A stretch of DNA of 46,852 nt from an uncultured Eggerthellaceae bacterium (GCA_905234635.1 CAJOJB010000001.1:1-46852); one strand, 5' to 3'; positions 32,403 through 42,510 are shown, counted from the first letter of the stretch. Numbers and translations: made by a program. The notes: a model not told the origin generated them from the sequence alone.

Positions 32403-34811
32403 TCAAAGACTACCTTGGTAGCACCAGCAGGAACGGTTTGAGTAACGGTGTAGACAAAGACCTCGGTCTTTAAGGTCAACATGCTCAACACCATTGACCT
32501 TCTTTTCAGGAGTAGAAGGAGGTGTAACCGTTACCTCGTTTGTGGTCTTGGGGTTGTCGTTGATGGTAATGGTTGCCTCGTTGGGTATATCAAGAGTGTT
32601 GCCGTACTTGGCAAGCAGTGCAGCGTCGGTGACGCTGTCCTTGACCTTGGCGGCAATGACAAGAGTAACGTTCTTGCCGCGCACTGCCGTTGCGTATTTC
32701 TCGGTCAACGGTGCGTTGGCGGACGTGTTGTCCAGGATGAATGCGGTTACGTTCTGGCCGTTGATCTTGGTTTCGATGAAGCCGGGGACTGCGGCCAATT
32801 CACCGTCGGCAAGGTAGAGCTTCGCCTCTTTGGCCTCCAGCTCGTCAACCAGCACATCTTCGAACTCGATGCTCACTGCGTCGGCAGGAACAACCTGAGA
32901 TACGGAGAAGTAGAAGGTGTCGTCGCGATTGGTAAGCTTCAAGTTAGTTGCATCATCGGAACCGTCAAGCACGCGTACCGTAGCCGGCTGCTCTGCAAAC
33001 AGAACGCGACCCGGATTGCTGGCGGAAGCGTCGTCGGCATCTTCGCTATTCGGGAAGTTGACTACAGTCTTCGCAGTTGCTTCAAGAGTCTTGTTTTCAG
33101 CACCCTGGTTGACCGTACCCTTGATGGTAAGGTAATAGTGTTCGCCCTGCATACGCATGGTGTTTGCGAGGAAGCTTTCGTTGAACGTGTAGGTGACCGT
33201 GTTGCCCTCCACGCTAAAGCTGCCTGCCTCGGGGATAACGCCAACAATCCCTTCGCCAGAGTCTTCGACCTCGGCGGCAATCTTGCTGCGTTCGATGGTG
33301 AGCGAATCTTGATCGACGGTTACACCGTCGGGGATAGTGGCAACGATCTTGAGGCCCTTGTAGCGAGTGGAGCCATCCTGGCCCAGAGAGTTGACCTGCT
33401 GGTCAACCTTATACGTAACAACATTGTCAACTGCTACCGTAGCAATTTCGTTCAGTTCTTCCTGTGCTTCTTCGCTCGTGGCGGCAACGCCCTTCCATGG
33501 AGACGAATCCACGGAGATGGCCGGTTTGCCAGGAACAGAATTCGTCAGGGCCATTGGGTAGATTGTGAACCAGAAGGAGTTGTCAGGTGTATTCATGCGG
33601 AAACGCACGTCAAGCGAATCGGCAAAGTTTAAGGAAACCGAGTTGCGCGTGAAGCCGTCGGCACCCATGGTGTCCTGGAATCCGTTTTCGGAAGTGGTCC
33701 AGTAATAGGGCCAAGGCGCATCGGCGTCTTCGGTCGTTGTATAGTCGCCCAGCCAAATGGTGCCCTTCTGTGGCCAGTATGTTTTACCATCTGTGCTCGT
33801 GAAGGTATCGTACAGACCCATTTCGCTATAGCGGTCATTGTTGCCGCGCTCGCCCGTGCCTTCGCCGGTGTACACGTTGGTGTTCTCGACCACATATGCC
33901 GCGTTGATCTTGCTTAGAGCCTTGACCTTTTCATACTGCTTAATTGCAGCGCCGTCCCAACCTCCGGGCCAAAACTCATTCGATCCGAAGCCCGGATGCC
34001 CAGAGCTCACCCAAGTTGTATATTGGGACAAAGAGTTAAAAGTGAAGAAGAGGTCGTTGAGGTTGGCAAGAGGCTCGCCCACGATGGACTGGTAACCATC
34101 GGCGGTCTTGTAGAACTTCACGTCGAAGTCATCCTGATGTATATTCCACTGGAAGATGCCGTACTGGGGAAGCTTGGCAATCGTCATGGCCGGGCCGGTG
34201 ACGTACTGGTCGGCACGGCTACCGTCCTTGGCGCCGACGATCTCGCCGTCTTCGATGTCCCACATCAAACCGTTCTCGACATGAGCGGCAGCCGCGGAAA
34301 ACAGGTGGCGCCTGTATTCCACGTTAGTGATATCCATTTTGATACCAACCGCTTCACCGTTGTAGGTGCCGACATAGGGATAAATGACCTCGATGGTTGC
34401 TCCATCAAGAGCCTCCGGGTCGTCGAACCAGAAAGAAACGGAAGCGGGCTTGCGGCCAGCCGTGTCTCGGAAAAACCCGTAATGCGCTGTTTCCCACTCG
34501 GACTTCATCCGATACGGCCACCATGCCTCAGGAGCGTCTGCGGGAATATCCCTGATTCCCGAAGGAGGCTCGATTGCCTGGCCGTCCTTGGTGATGCTAA
34601 TGCTAAAACCGGACGTGTCCGCGTTCGGGTCGAGCTTTAGCCCAGTGTCGAACAGGTAGTTCGGACTGGCAATGTTATCAGTCGTAACTTGCACGTAGTC
34701 CGCCTGAGCATTTCCGGCAAAACCAAATACACCCCCCATCAATGCGATAAGGGCTACCAGAAGCACCGCGATGGGCGTCCTGCGCGTCCGGGTTACTGCT
34801 TGCGTTGCCAT
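32403..34811 (-). CDS. Multi-module surface adhesin, N-terminal part
   Basis: About 802 residues. The start is the ATG at 34811, with GGAAGGAAG upstream; a signal peptide follows (TRRTP, then a hydrophobic core and AGNAQA cleavage site). Residues about 30-430 are a Trp/Tyr-rich domain (WWPYRM, SVSFWFDD, GHPGFGSNEFWPGGWDG) that looks like a ligand-binding head; the fold is not recognised. A SpaA/D2-like domain (about 440-590) and the first standard D2-type module (about 610-770, ending TNEVTVTPP) follow. The frame is lost in the next module just after KKVNGVEHVDLKDR, giving a short wrong-frame tail. See the composite entry. Confidence 0.75.
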   Translation of the reverse strand: MATQAVTRTRRTPIAVLLVALIALMGGVFGFAGNAQADYVQVTTDNIASPNYLFDTGLKLDPNADTSGFSISITKDGQAIEPPSGIRDIPADAPEAWWPYRMKSEWETAHYGFFRDTAGRKPASVSFWFDDPEALDGATIEVIYPYVGTYNGEAVGIKMDITNVEYRRHLFSAAAAHVENGLMWDIEDGEIVGAKDGSRADQYVTGPAMTIAKLPQYGIFQWNIHQDDFDVKFYKTADGYQSIVGEPLANLNDLFFTFNSLSQYTTWVSSGHPGFGSNEFWPGGWDGAAIKQYEKVKALSKINAAYVVENTNVYTGEGTGERGNNDRYSEMGLYDTFTSTDGKTYWPQKGTIWLGDYTTTEDADAPWPYYWTTSENGFQDTMGADGFTRNSVSLNFADSLDVRFRMNTPDNSFWFTIYPMALTNSVPGKPAISVDSSPWKGVAATSEEAQEELNEIATVAVDNVVTYKVDQQVNSLGQDGSTRYKGLKIVATIPDGVTVDQDSLTIERSKIAAEVEDSGEGIVGVIPEAGSFSVEGNTVTYTFNESFLANTMRMQGEHYYLTIKGTVNQGAENKTLEATAKTVVNFPNSEDADDASASNPGRVLFAEQPATVRVLDGSDDATNLKLTNRDDTFYFSVSQVVPADAVSIEFEDVLVDELEAKEAKLYLADGELAAVPGFIETKINGQNVTAFILDNTSANAPLTEKYATAVRGKNVTLVIAAKVKDSVTDAALLAKYGNTLDIPNEATITINDNPKTTNEVTVTPPSTPEKKVNGVEHVDLKDRGLCLHRYSNRSCWCYQGSL

Positions 34812-34889
34812 GTCCAACTTCCTTCCAACATCGGTCATAACAAGGCGCGGCTATTTTAAGGCCGCACCGCCTGTAAACACGCAAAAAGC

Positions 34890-34905
34890 ACGGGCATGTG
34901 CCCGT
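34890..34905 (-). promoter_or_regulatory. Terminator-like hairpin in the adhesin leader
   Basis: A perfect ACGGGCA-TG-TGCCCGT palindrome is followed on the minus strand by GCTTTTTG, the form of an intrinsic terminator, yet it lies about 80 bases before the adhesin ATG and after the likely promoter. A second stem (GCGGC...GCCGC) lies between it and the ribosome binding site. This suggests attenuation. Confidence 0.5.
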
Positions 34906-35029
34906 ACTGTACGTAACTCGTTTTCTTTTACGTTGGGAGAAGTGCTGATTACATCTTAAAAGGTAGAAAAATAGTAACATTTCTAGGAATTACGGACAAA
35001 CGCTGATACCAAGTCTATGTGCCTTGTAG

Positions 35030-35035
35030 ATTATA
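35030..35035 (-). promoter_or_regulatory. Promoter -10 for the adhesin gene
   Basis: TATAAT on the minus strand, with no clear -35 box, about 220 bases before the adhesin start. The gap 34839-35214 otherwise holds the leader hairpins and, near clpB, a further hairpin; no gene was found in it. Confidence 0.4.
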
Positions 35036-35137
35036 CAACTAGAGTCGTTGTTCATTTCCCAGCAATGAACTGGTATTTTGCACAATTTCGTACCACTATT
35101 TAGAAATATCAATTATGAACAAATTGTGGACGAAGCA

Positions 35138-35163
35138 GCGGACAGGATTTCTACCCTGCCCGC
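35138..35163 (-). terminator. Hairpin after clpB
   Basis: GCGGACAGG pairs with CCTGCCCGC around an 8-base loop, about 50 bases beyond the clpB stop. No T-run follows on the minus strand, so it may only be a weak terminator. Confidence 0.35.
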
Positions 35164-35214
35164 TCGCTTTCTGTTGTCCCTTTTGACCTTAAACCGCATG
35201 TAGTCTTTCAGTTC

Positions 35215-37914
35215 CTAGTGTTCCGGCAATTCGAAGTCGTCGAAGGCGCCCGTAACGTCATCGGTCGCGGCCGCCACGTCGGTAACGGGAGCGGCTCCTT
35301 GCGTGTTTTCAACCTTGCACATGTAGCGCATGTCGTCGTCAAGATCGATGGTTACGTGCGCACCTTCGAGCACGTTGCCGCGCACCATTTCGCCCGCGAT
35401 GCGGTCGACAATTTCGCGCTGGATAAGACGCTTCAAGGGACGTGCACCAAAGACCGGATCGTAGCCGTCGAGCGTCAGTTGCTGCATGGCTGCGGGTGCC
35501 ACTTCGAGCTCGATCTTGCGGTCGGCCAGGCGGGTGCGCACGGCCTTCAATTGGAGTTCGACAATGGGCTCGATATTGTCGAGCGTCAGTGCTTGGAAGA
35601 TCACCGTATCGTCGATGCGGTTCAAAAATTCTGGTCGGAAAGTTTGGCGCAGCGCATTATCGATGGCTTGCTTCATGGCCTTCTCGTCGCCGTTTTCAGC
35701 GAACTCGCGAATGAACTGAGAACCCACGTTGCTCGTCATGATAACGATGGCATTTTTGAAGCTGACTACGCGGCCCTGACCATCGGTCAAGCGGCCGTCG
35801 TCGAGCACCTGGAGGAGCACGTTGAAGACGTCCGGATGGGCCTTTTCGATTTCGTCCAAGAGGATGACGCTATAGGGTCTGCGGCGCACGGCTTCGGTCA
35901 GCTGACCGCCTTCGTCGTAACCCACGTAACCCGGAGGCGCACCAATCAAACGCTGGACAGAAAACTTCTCCATGTACTCCGACATGTCGATGCGCACCAT
36001 GGCGCGTTCGTCGTCGAAAAGGTATTCCGCAAGCGCCTTGGCAAGTTCGGTTTTACCCACGCCCGTGGGGCCCAAGAACAGGAAGCTACCAATGGGTTGG
36101 TCGGGGTCGGCAAGGCCCGCGCGGCTGCGGCGGATGGCACCCGCCACGGCAGACACAGCTTCGTCCTGACCCACCACGCGTTCATGCAAACGGTCTTCCA
36201 AGTCGACCAGCTTGGCGAGTTCGCCCTGCATCATCTTGGTTACTGGAATGCCCGTCCAACTGGACACCACGTCGGCGATTTCTTCCTCGCCCACTTCTTC
36301 CTTGAGGATGGCACCATCGTCCTGCTTTTGGTTGAGCAAGGTTTCGGCTTCTTCAAGCTGTTTTTTCAGGTCGGGAATGGTGGCGTAGCGCAACTCAGAC
36401 GCATGCGAAAGGTCGCCTTCGCGGGTGGCGCGCTCTTCGTCGACCTGAGCCGCATCCAGGTCGGCCTTGAGCTGCTGTACGCGCACGATGACGTCCTTTT
36501 CGTTTTGCCATTCAGCCATGCGCGCATCCAGCGATTCCTGGGCCGTAGCAATGTCACGGCGCAGAGCTTCCAGACGTTCCTTGCTGGCTTCGTCGTCTTC
36601 CTTCATGAGGGCCTGTTCTTCGATCTGCATTTGCGTGAGCTTACGTGTTGCCAGGTCCACTTCTTCAGGCATGGAGTCGATTTCGATGCGCAGGCGGCTG
36701 GCCGCTTCGTCCATGAGGTCGATGGCTTTGTCGGGCAGGAAGCGGTCGGAAATATAGCGGTTCGAAAGTTCGGCTGCAGCCACCAGGGCACTGTCGGTAA
36801 TGCGTACACCGTGGTGGATTTCGTACTTTTCTTTGAGGCCGCGCAGGATGGCGATGGTGTCTTCCACGCTTGGCTCGCCCACCACCACGGGCTGGAAACG
36901 GCGTTCCAGGGCAGCGTCTTTTTCCACGTATTTGCGGTATTCATCGAGGGTTGTGGCGCCGATGGCATGCAATTCACCGCGCGCGAGGGCGGGCTTGAGC
37001 ATATTGCCCGCGTCCAGGCTGGAATCGCCCGCCGTGCCGGCACCCACAATGGTGTGCAATTCGTCGATGAACAGGATAATCTGCCCGTCCGACTGCTTTA
37101 CTTCGCGCAGCACGGCCTTCAGGCGATCTTCGAATTCGCCGCGATACTTCGCGCCCGCCATCATGGCCCCCAGGTCGAGGGCGATAACGTCGCGGTCGCG
37201 CAGGCTGGACGGCACGTCGCCCGCCACGATGCGCTGAGCCAGACCTTCGACGATGGCCGTCTTGCCCACACCCGGTTCGCCTATGAGCACCGGGTTGTTC
37301 TTGGTGCGGCGGGAAAGCACCTGGATGGTGCGACGGATTTCTTCGTTGCGGCCAATGACGGGGTCCAGCTTGCCTTCGCACGCCTGCTGCGTAAGGTTTT
37401 GGCCGTACTGTTCCAGGGCTTCGAACTGGGCTTTTTCGGTTTGGTCGGTAACGCGTGTGTCGCCGCGCAGTTCGTCGTAGGCTTCTTCGATGTTCTTGCG
37501 CGAAATACCCGCAACGGAAAGCAGCTTGCCCGCCGCTCCCCTATCTTCGGTAAGCGCGATGAGCAAATGTTCGCTCGTGGCGTACTGGTCGCCCAGGCTT
37601 TCGGCAATCTTCACAGCATTGTCCAATAGGTTCATAAGTTCCATGCTGGGCACGCCACCCATGAGCATGCTGCCGCTGTTAGAAACCTTGGGCATCTTGG
37701 CGATTTCGTCGTTGACGTTGGCCAAGAGTGCCGCTGGGTCTGCGCCAATGCGCTTGATGATGGCGTTCAGATTGTTTTCTTGCGTTTCCAGGAGCGCCTT
37801 CAGCATGTGGATAGGTTCTGCCTGCGCCGCTTCTGCGTCGCTTGCAATGCTTAAGGTGTTTTGAAGTGCTTCCTGTGCGGTAAGTGCTAACTTCTGCAAA
37901 TTTCCCATGTTCAT
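35215..37914 (-). CDS. clpB: ATP-dependent disaggregase ClpB
   Basis: 899 residues. Order: Clp-N repeats (1-145), first AAA domain with Walker A GEPGVGKT near residue 208, coiled-coil middle domain about 410-540, second AAA domain with Walker A GPTGVGKT near residue 610 and the [20 protein letters not shown] pore region in parts. The middle domain separates ClpB from ClpC/ClpA. The last 40 residues are an acidic, Ala/Val-rich extension beyond the usual end. With DnaK it rescues aggregated proteins. ATG at 37914 (or 37908) follows GGAAAGGAA. It is the last gene of the heat-shock operon, after a structured gap. Confidence 0.96.
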   Translation of the reverse strand: MNMGNLQKLALTAQEALQNTLSIASDAEAAQAEPIHMLKALLETQENNLNAIIKRIGADPAALLANVNDEIAKMPKVSNSGSMLMGGVPSMELMNLLDNAVKIAESLGDQYATSEHLLIALTEDRGAAGKLLSVAGISRKNIEEAYDELRGDTRVTDQTEKAQFEALEQYGQNLTQQACEGKLDPVIGRNEEIRRTIQVLSRRTKNNPVLIGEPGVGKTAIVEGLAQRIVAGDVPSSLRDRDVIALDLGAMMAGAKYRGEFEDRLKAVLREVKQSDGQIILFIDELHTIVGAGTAGDSSLDAGNMLKPALARGELHAIGATTLDEYRKYVEKDAALERRFQPVVVGEPSVEDTIAILRGLKEKYEIHHGVRITDSALVAAAELSNRYISDRFLPDKAIDLMDEAASRLRIEIDSMPEEVDLATRKLTQMQIEEQALMKEDDEASKERLEALRRDIATAQESLDARMAEWQNEKDVIVRVQQLKADLDAAQVDEERATREGDLSHASELRYATIPDLKKQLEEAETLLNQKQDDGAILKEEVGEEEIADVVSSWTGIPVTKMMQGELAKLVDLEDRLHERVVGQDEAVSAVAGAIRRSRAGLADPDQPIGSFLFLGPTGVGKTELAKALAEYLFDDERAMVRIDMSEYMEKFSVQRLIGAPPGYVGYDEGGQLTEAVRRRPYSVILLDEIEKAHPDVFNVLLQVLDDGRLTDGQGRVVSFKNAIVIMTSNVGSQFIREFAENGDEKAMKQAIDNALRQTFRPEFLNRIDDTVIFQALTLDNIEPIVELQLKAVRTRLADRKIELEVAPAAMQQLTLDGYDPVFGARPLKRLIQREIVDRIAGEMVRGNVLEGAHVTIDLDDDMRYMCKVENTQGAAPVTDVAAATDDVTGAFDDFELPEH

Positions 37915-37930
37915 AATCGTTCCTTTCCGC

Positions 37931-38117
37931 TTTTTATTACGGCAGGTTTTCTAATCGCGAGCGCTCTCGCTACTCGTGAAAAGCATTCACTGGATGCTTT
38001 TCACTCGTGCGCTCTCGCTTGATGCTCGTCAACTTTTAAAGTCCAATTTTTGGCAACAGCAAAAATTGCAAAGTTTGAACTCTCGACATCGCTTTAGAAA
38101 ACCTGCCGCAACAAAAA
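37931..38117 (-). other. Structured inverted-repeat element between hspR and clpB
   Basis: Perfect 14-base arms CGGCAGGTTTTCTA (37940-37953) and its complement (38095-38108) enclose about 140 bases. The pairing extends outward another nine bases with two mismatches that become G-U pairs only if the minus strand is the RNA. Inside are two perfect 9-bp hairpins: GAAAAGCAT/ATGCTTTTC (37978-38002) and CAATTTTTG/CAAAAATTG (38044-38068). The whole could fold into a multi-branched RNA in the leader of clpB, or be a small non-autonomous mobile element. Confidence 0.6.
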
Positions 38118-38130
38118 ACTCCTCTCCTGT

Positions 38131-38514
38131 TTATGGAAGTCGGCGCAAGGCGGTTGTTGACGCCCGAACGAGGCTGGTAACTTGCTCGCGGGTTTCCAGT
38201 TCATGGACGCGGTCGGCCAGGCGACGAACGCGCTTGTGCAAGTCGTCCAATTCTTGGTCGCGCTCGTCCAACCTGCCCTGCAAGTCCAGAATGCGAATAA
38301 CACCTGCCAGGTTTATGCCTTCGTTGGTTAGTTCGTTAATGAGCGCCAGTCGTTCGATGTCGGCCTGGCTGTACATGCGCGTGTTGCCACTGGTACGCTG
38401 GGGTGTGACCAGGCCTTTCTGTTCGTAGGAGCGCAGAGTTTGCGGATGCACTCCTGCCAGTTCGGCCGCCACGCTGATCATATATACCGGTCTATTGCGA
38501 TCGTCTATGCTCAT
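38131..38514 (-). CDS. hspR: MerR-family heat-shock repressor HspR
   Basis: 127 residues. The winged-helix N-terminus reads PVYMISVAAELAGVHPQTLRSYE, then KGLVTP and a dimerising coiled coil (residues about 75-110). HspR represses the dnaK operon and clpB in actinobacteria by binding HAIR boxes, with DnaK acting as co-repressor. Its place after dnaJ is the classic arrangement. It should control the operon that encodes it; a degenerate HAIR-like site lies at the dnaK promoter. Confidence 0.93.
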   Translation of the reverse strand: MSIDDRNRPVYMISVAAELAGVHPQTLRSYEQKGLVTPQRTSGNTRMYSQADIERLALINELTNEGINLAGVIRILDLQGRLDERDQELDDLHKRVRRLADRVHELETREQVTSLVRASTTALRRLP

Positions 38515-38577
38515 GTTTCCAACTCCTTTGCTTCGGCCAGTTGTTCAACCCATTGAAGGCCGAACAACTTCGAAGCT

Positions 38578-39546
38578 TTAGCCTTTGCTTGCTTCCCTGA
38601 AAGCTTCCAGTGCTTCCCTTTGTGCATCGTTTAATTCCGTGGGAACTTCTACACGCACGGTAATGCGCAAGTCACCATTGCCGCTGCCCTTCACTTTGGG
38701 TGCGCCCTTGCCTGAAAGCTTGAGCTGCTTGCCGTCCTGCGTTCCCGCAGGAATGGTCACGCGGGCCTTCTTGCCGTCAGGCGTTGCCACGTCAATCTTG
38801 GCGCCAAGGGCAGCGTCGGCAATGGACACCGGCACGTCCATAAGTACGTCGGCGCCCTTACGTGCGTACAGCGGATGTTTGGCAATCTTGGTAATGATAA
38901 GTAAGTCGCCTGCTGCGCCACCATTTTCGCCTAGAGCACCCTTGCCCTTAAAGCGACTGCGGCCACCATTCACGGCACCAGCGGGCACCTTCACTGTCAA
39001 AGTTTCGGGCTCGGACCTGCCAGGCACGCGCACGGTTACACGCTTTTCGCAGCCGTTGAAGGCCTCTTCAAAGCTCACGTCCAAGTCCACGCTTAAGTCG
39101 CGGCCTTTTTGCGGACGCGGCTGCGCACTAGCAAAGGGATTGCCGCCCACAAAGGGGCTCCCACCTGCGTAAGCGCTTGCGCCCCCACCAAAATCGAAGC
39201 CGCCGGTCGCACCAAAAATTCCTTCGCCACGACGAATGCTTTCCAGAATTTCAGCCCAGCTACCGAAGTCACCAAAGTTAACCGTATATGAGCCGCCAGT
39301 GCCCGTGCCGCCCCATCCCGAAGGAATGTGGTTCGGGTTGCCCGTGCCATACTGGTCGTAAATCTGGCGCTTCTTTTCGTCGCTCAGCACTTCATAGGCT
39401 TCGTTGATTTCTTTGAACTTGGCTTCGTCGCCGCCCGCATCGGGGTGATGCTTGCGCGCCAGCTTGCGATATGCCTTCTTAATTTCGTCTTGTTCGGCAT
39501 TCCGTGGAACGCCAAGGATCTTGTAATAGTCTGGGGTACCAGCCAT
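38578..39546 (-). CDS. dnaJ: DnaJ-type co-chaperone without zinc finger
   Basis: 322 residues. The J domain (1-70) has the HPD motif at residues 34-36. A Gly/Phe-rich linker (about 72-145: [15 protein letters not shown]) is followed directly by the two C-terminal substrate-binding domains ([37 protein letters not shown]). The four CxxCxGxG zinc repeats of full DnaJ are absent, so this is a class B (CbpA-like) protein. It stimulates the DnaK ATPase. A full-length DnaJ may exist elsewhere in the genome. Confidence 0.93.
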   Translation of the reverse strand: MAGTPDYYKILGVPRNAEQDEIKKAYRKLARKHHPDAGGDEAKFKEINEAYEVLSDEKKRQIYDQYGTGNPNHIPSGWGGTGTGGSYTVNFGDFGSWAEILESIRRGEGIFGATGGFDFGGGASAYAGGSPFVGGNPFASAQPRPQKGRDLSVDLDVSFEEAFNGCEKRVTVRVPGRSEPETLTVKVPAGAVNGGRSRFKGKGALGENGGAAGDLLIITKIAKHPLYARKGADVLMDVPVSIADAALGAKIDVATPDGKKARVTIPAGTQDGKQLKLSGKGAPKVKGSGNGDLRITVRVEVPTELNDAQREALEAFREASKG

Positions 39547-39649
39547 ATGCGTCCCACCTACCTTTCTTCAAAAATCTATGTGCAGACTTACCCGCAGAAC
39601 GCGCGAGCCATCCTACACACGTCGTTATTCATCGTCAGTTCCGAAAGGC

Positions 39650-40288
39650 TTAGCCCTCGGCGTCGTCTTCCTCTTCCACTTCGCGCGCGGGGCCACCCGT
39701 GGTTACCGTCACCATGGCGGGGCGGATGACCTTGCGGCCCATGCGGTAGCCCTTTTGGTACACTTCGGCCACCGTTTCGTCGGGCACGCTGGCGTCTTCC
39801 ACCTTGGCAACCGCCTGCGCGGCCAAGGCATCAAAAGCTTCACCTACTGGATCGATAACTTCCACCCCATTCTTGGTAAGCACTTCCACGAGCTTCGTGT
39901 GCACCTGCTTCACGCCGTCCAGCAAACCCGCTTCGCCGTTTTCTTCGGCATAGCCGATGCTGCGCTCGAAGTCGTCGATAACGGGCAGCAGGTTTTCCAC
40001 CAGGCCTTCTGTGGCGCGCGTCTTTTCTTCTTCGCGCGCTTCGTTCGTGCGACGGCGGTAGGTGTCCCATTCGGCATGAAGGCGCATGAACTTGTCCTGC
40101 CATTCCTTCACTTCTGCCTGCGCAGCCTGCTCCTTGGGTCCCTCTGCCGCTTCTGCCGCCTGATCTGCTGTTTCTTTAGCTTCGGCAGCGGGCGCATCAG
40201 CTGCGCCCGCCCCCTCGTCTTCTATTTTGCTTTCAGCTTCTTCGAGGATTTCCTCGGCTTCAGAAACAATGTCTTGCTTCTTGGCCAT
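39650..40288 (-). CDS. grpE: Nucleotide exchange factor GrpE
   Basis: 212 residues. An acidic, Ala/Glu-rich N-terminal stretch (1-70) precedes the long helix and the conserved core: KFMRLHAEWDTYRRRT, NLLPVIDDFERSI, and the C-terminal VAEVYQKGYRMGRKVIRPAMV beta domain in parts. It releases ADP from DnaK. The ATG at 40288 is two bases after the dnaK stop. Confidence 0.95.
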   Translation of the reverse strand: MAKKQDIVSEAEEILEEAESKIEDEGAGAADAPAAEAKETADQAAEAAEGPKEQAAQAEVKEWQDKFMRLHAEWDTYRRRTNEAREEEKTRATEGLVENLLPVIDDFERSIGYAEENGEAGLLDGVKQVHTKLVEVLTKNGVEVIDPVGEAFDALAAQAVAKVEDASVPDETVAEVYQKGYRMGRKVIRPAMVTVTTGGPAREVEEEDDAEG

Positions 40289-40290
40289 GA

Positions 40291-42216
40291 TTAGTTCTCC
40301 TCGTTGTCGTCCACAACTTCATAGTCGGCTTCGATGGGGCCGTCGTCAGCTGGGTTGGCAGCTGCTGCGCCACCCATGTCGCCCATGTTGGGCATGCCGC
40401 CCATATCAGGGGCACCCTGAGTGCTGTAGACCACTTCGGCCAGCTTGTAACCCACCTGCTGGAGCTTTTCAGTGGCGCTCTTGATGGTTTCGATGTCGCT
40501 ACCTTCAAGCGCGGTCTTGGCTTCGGCGATAGCTTCTTCAGCAGCGGTCTTGGATTCAGCCGGCACCTTGTCGCCCAGTTCGGCCAAGGTCTGTTCGGTG
40601 GCGTTTACCAGGCTGTCGCAGTTGTTGCGAATTTCGACTTCTTCGCGGCGCTTCTTGTCGGCTTCGGCATTTGCTTCAGCGTCCTTCACCATGCGGTCGA
40701 CTTCGTCGTCGTTCAGCGCGGTCGAACCCGAAATGGTAATCTGCTGCTGCTTGCCCGTGCCCAGGTCCTTAGCGGAAACGTTCACGATGCCGTTCGCGTC
40801 GATGTCGAAGGTAACTTCGATTTGCGGAATGCCGCGGCGTGCAGCCGGAATGCCGGTGAGGTTGAACTTGCCCAAGGTCTTATTGTCAATGGCCATGTCG
40901 CGTTCGCCCTGCAGCACGTGAATTTCCACACTGGTCTGGTTGTCGGCAGCCGTTGAATAGATTTCGGTCTTGCGCGTAGGGATGGTGGTATTGCGTTCAA
41001 TCATGCGTGTCATAACGCCGCCCAGGGTTTCAACACCCAGGGAAAGCGGCGTTACGTCCAGCAGCAGAATGCCTTCCACGTCGCCTGCGAGCACGCCGCC
41101 CTGAACAGCAGCGCCCATGGCCACCACTTCGTCGGGGTTAACCGACATGTTCGGCTGCTTGCCCGTGATGGTCTTGACCAGGTCTTGCACGGCAGGCATA
41201 CGCGAAGATCCGCCGACCAGCAGCACTTCGTCAACGTCGCCCACGCCCAGGCCGGCGTCCTTCAAGGCCTGCTGTACCGGGCCCTTGCAGCGTTCGAGCA
41301 GGTCGTGCGTGATCTTTTCGAATTCCGCACGGGTCAGCGTGTAGTCCAGGTGCTTGGGGCCCGACGCGTCTGCCGTAATGAAGGGCAGGTTGATGTTGGT
41401 CTGGCTGGTGGAAGACAGTTCAATCTTGGCCTGTTCGGCAGCTTCCTTCAGGCGCTGCAGAGCCATCTTGTCTTCACGCAGATCGATGCCATTGTCGGCC
41501 TTAAACTTGTCGGCCATCCAGTCGATAACGCGCTGGTCCCAGTCGTCGCCACCCAGGTGGTTGTCGCCCGCGGTGGAGCACACTTCAAACACGCCATCGC
41601 CCAGTTCGAGCACGGAAACGTCGAAGGTGCCGCCGCCCAGGTCGAAGACCAGGACTTTTTCATCCTTGTTGGTTTTATCCAGGCCATAGGCAAGCGCTGC
41701 AGCGGTCGGTTCGTTGATGATACGCATGACTTCGAGGCCTGCGATCTTGCCGGCGTCCTTGGTTGCCTGGCGCTGGGCGTCGTTGAAGTACGCGGGAACC
41801 GTAATAACGGCCTGCGTAATAGGGGCGCCTACCTGCTTTTCGGCGTCGGTCTTCATCTTTTGCAGAACCATGGCAGAAATTTCTTCAGGCATGTAGTCCT
41901 TGCCGTCGATGTCGACCACGGCACGACCGGCATTGCCGCTCTTTACCTTGTAGGCAACGGTCTTCTGCTCTTCGCTGGTTTCGGTTGCAGCGCGACCAAT
42001 GAAGCGCTTCACGGACGAAACGGTGTTTTCGGGGTTGGTGACCGCCTGATTCTTAGCGGCCTTGCCCACGACGCGTTCGCCGTCTTTGCGGAAACCCACC
42101 ACGGAAGGAGTGGTGCGGTCGCCTTCGGCGTTAACCAGAATTTCTGGTTCGGACCCTTCCATTACCGCCATGGCGGAATTGGTGGTGCCCAAGTCGATAC
42201 CAATAATCTTTGCCAT
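40291..42216 (-). CDS. dnaK: Chaperone Hsp70 DnaK
   Basis: 641 residues. The N-terminus [18 protein letters not shown], the phosphate loops ([17 protein letters not shown] near residue 180) and the substrate-binding domain ([14 protein letters not shown]) are all standard, with a helical lid and a GGMPNMG-rich tail ending in an acidic EVVDD-type stretch. One residue position, [15 protein letters not shown], shows the usual LTGIPPAPRG with small changes. It is first in the dnaK-grpE-dnaJ-hspR-clpB operon. Confidence 0.97.
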   Translation of the reverse strand: MAKIIGIDLGTTNSAMAVMEGSEPEILVNAEGDRTTPSVVGFRKDGERVVGKAAKNQAVTNPENTVSSVKRFIGRAATETSEEQKTVAYKVKSGNAGRAVVDIDGKDYMPEEISAMVLQKMKTDAEKQVGAPITQAVITVPAYFNDAQRQATKDAGKIAGLEVMRIINEPTAAALAYGLDKTNKDEKVLVFDLGGGTFDVSVLELGDGVFEVCSTAGDNHLGGDDWDQRVIDWMADKFKADNGIDLREDKMALQRLKEAAEQAKIELSSTSQTNINLPFITADASGPKHLDYTLTRAEFEKITHDLLERCKGPVQQALKDAGLGVGDVDEVLLVGGSSRMPAVQDLVKTITGKQPNMSVNPDEVVAMGAAVQGGVLAGDVEGILLLDVTPLSLGVETLGGVMTRMIERNTTIPTRKTEIYSTAADNQTSVEIHVLQGERDMAIDNKTLGKFNLTGIPAARRGIPQIEVTFDIDANGIVNVSAKDLGTGKQQQITISGSTALNDDEVDRMVKDAEANAEADKKRREEVEIRNNCDSLVNATEQTLAELGDKVPAESKTAAEEAIAEAKTALEGSDIETIKSATEKLQQVGYKLAEVVYSTQGAPDMGGMPNMGDMGGAAAANPADDGPIEADYEVVDDNEEN

Positions 42217-42348
42217 TTTCTTTACTTCCTTTCAGCTTGTGCCGCAGAAGCACTCCTGCAGCACTTCTGTTATTACCCTTGTAAGGGAAAGTCCGCCGCG
42301 CGGGAAGGGGGAGGAAACCGCGCTGGCAGACTTTCATGTTACGCGCAT

Positions 42349-42377
42349 AATATAAAATCTAAGTGCATACTTGTCAA
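42349..42377 (-). promoter_or_regulatory. dnaK promoter with HAIR-like repressor site
   Basis: TTGACA (42372-42377) and TATATT (42349-42354) are 17 bases apart on the minus strand, a strong housekeeping promoter about 130 bases before dnaK. The -35 box sits in CTTGACA-N7-ACTTAGA, a degenerate match to the HspR box CTTGAGT-N7-ACTCAAG. Confidence 0.6.
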
Positions 42378-42510
42378 GTTTTATAAAGGCGAATTGTGAA
42401 GATTAAACATAGGCCGCTGAACAGGGCATATGAGCCAATTTGGCTGCAGATGTGCGTTGAAACACGTATTCTGTAAGCTTTTCGTTACCTTTTGGGAATT
42501 TGGGGTCGGA

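Larger units (their letters stand above)
27750..34811 (-). pseudogene. Whole adhesin gene with two frame lesions
   Basis: The parts at 32403-34811 and 27750-31748 are in the same reading frame and together encode one protein of about 2,350 residues, but between about 32464 and 32258 the repeat sequence continues in another frame. The first lesion falls inside the DR(P)E motif (about 5 bases missing, or 2); the second removes about 34 bases of the TLTIVAKIRDG segment. The two cancel, yet the shifted interval gives stops at 32403 and 32277 in the main frame and at 32258 in the other. It may be a true pseudogene, a phase-variable gene or an assembly error in repeated DNA. Confidence 0.6.

Noticed and set aside
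27750-32500. Regular repeats that might be a CRISPR array
   Set aside because: The repeats are about 400 bp coding modules, not short direct repeats with unique spacers.
35218-37629. An 803-codon open frame on the plus strand
   Set aside because: It is wholly antisense to clpB, which has all its motifs; biased third positions explain it.
41185-42399. A 404-codon plus-strand frame
   Set aside because: It is antisense to dnaK and its promoter.
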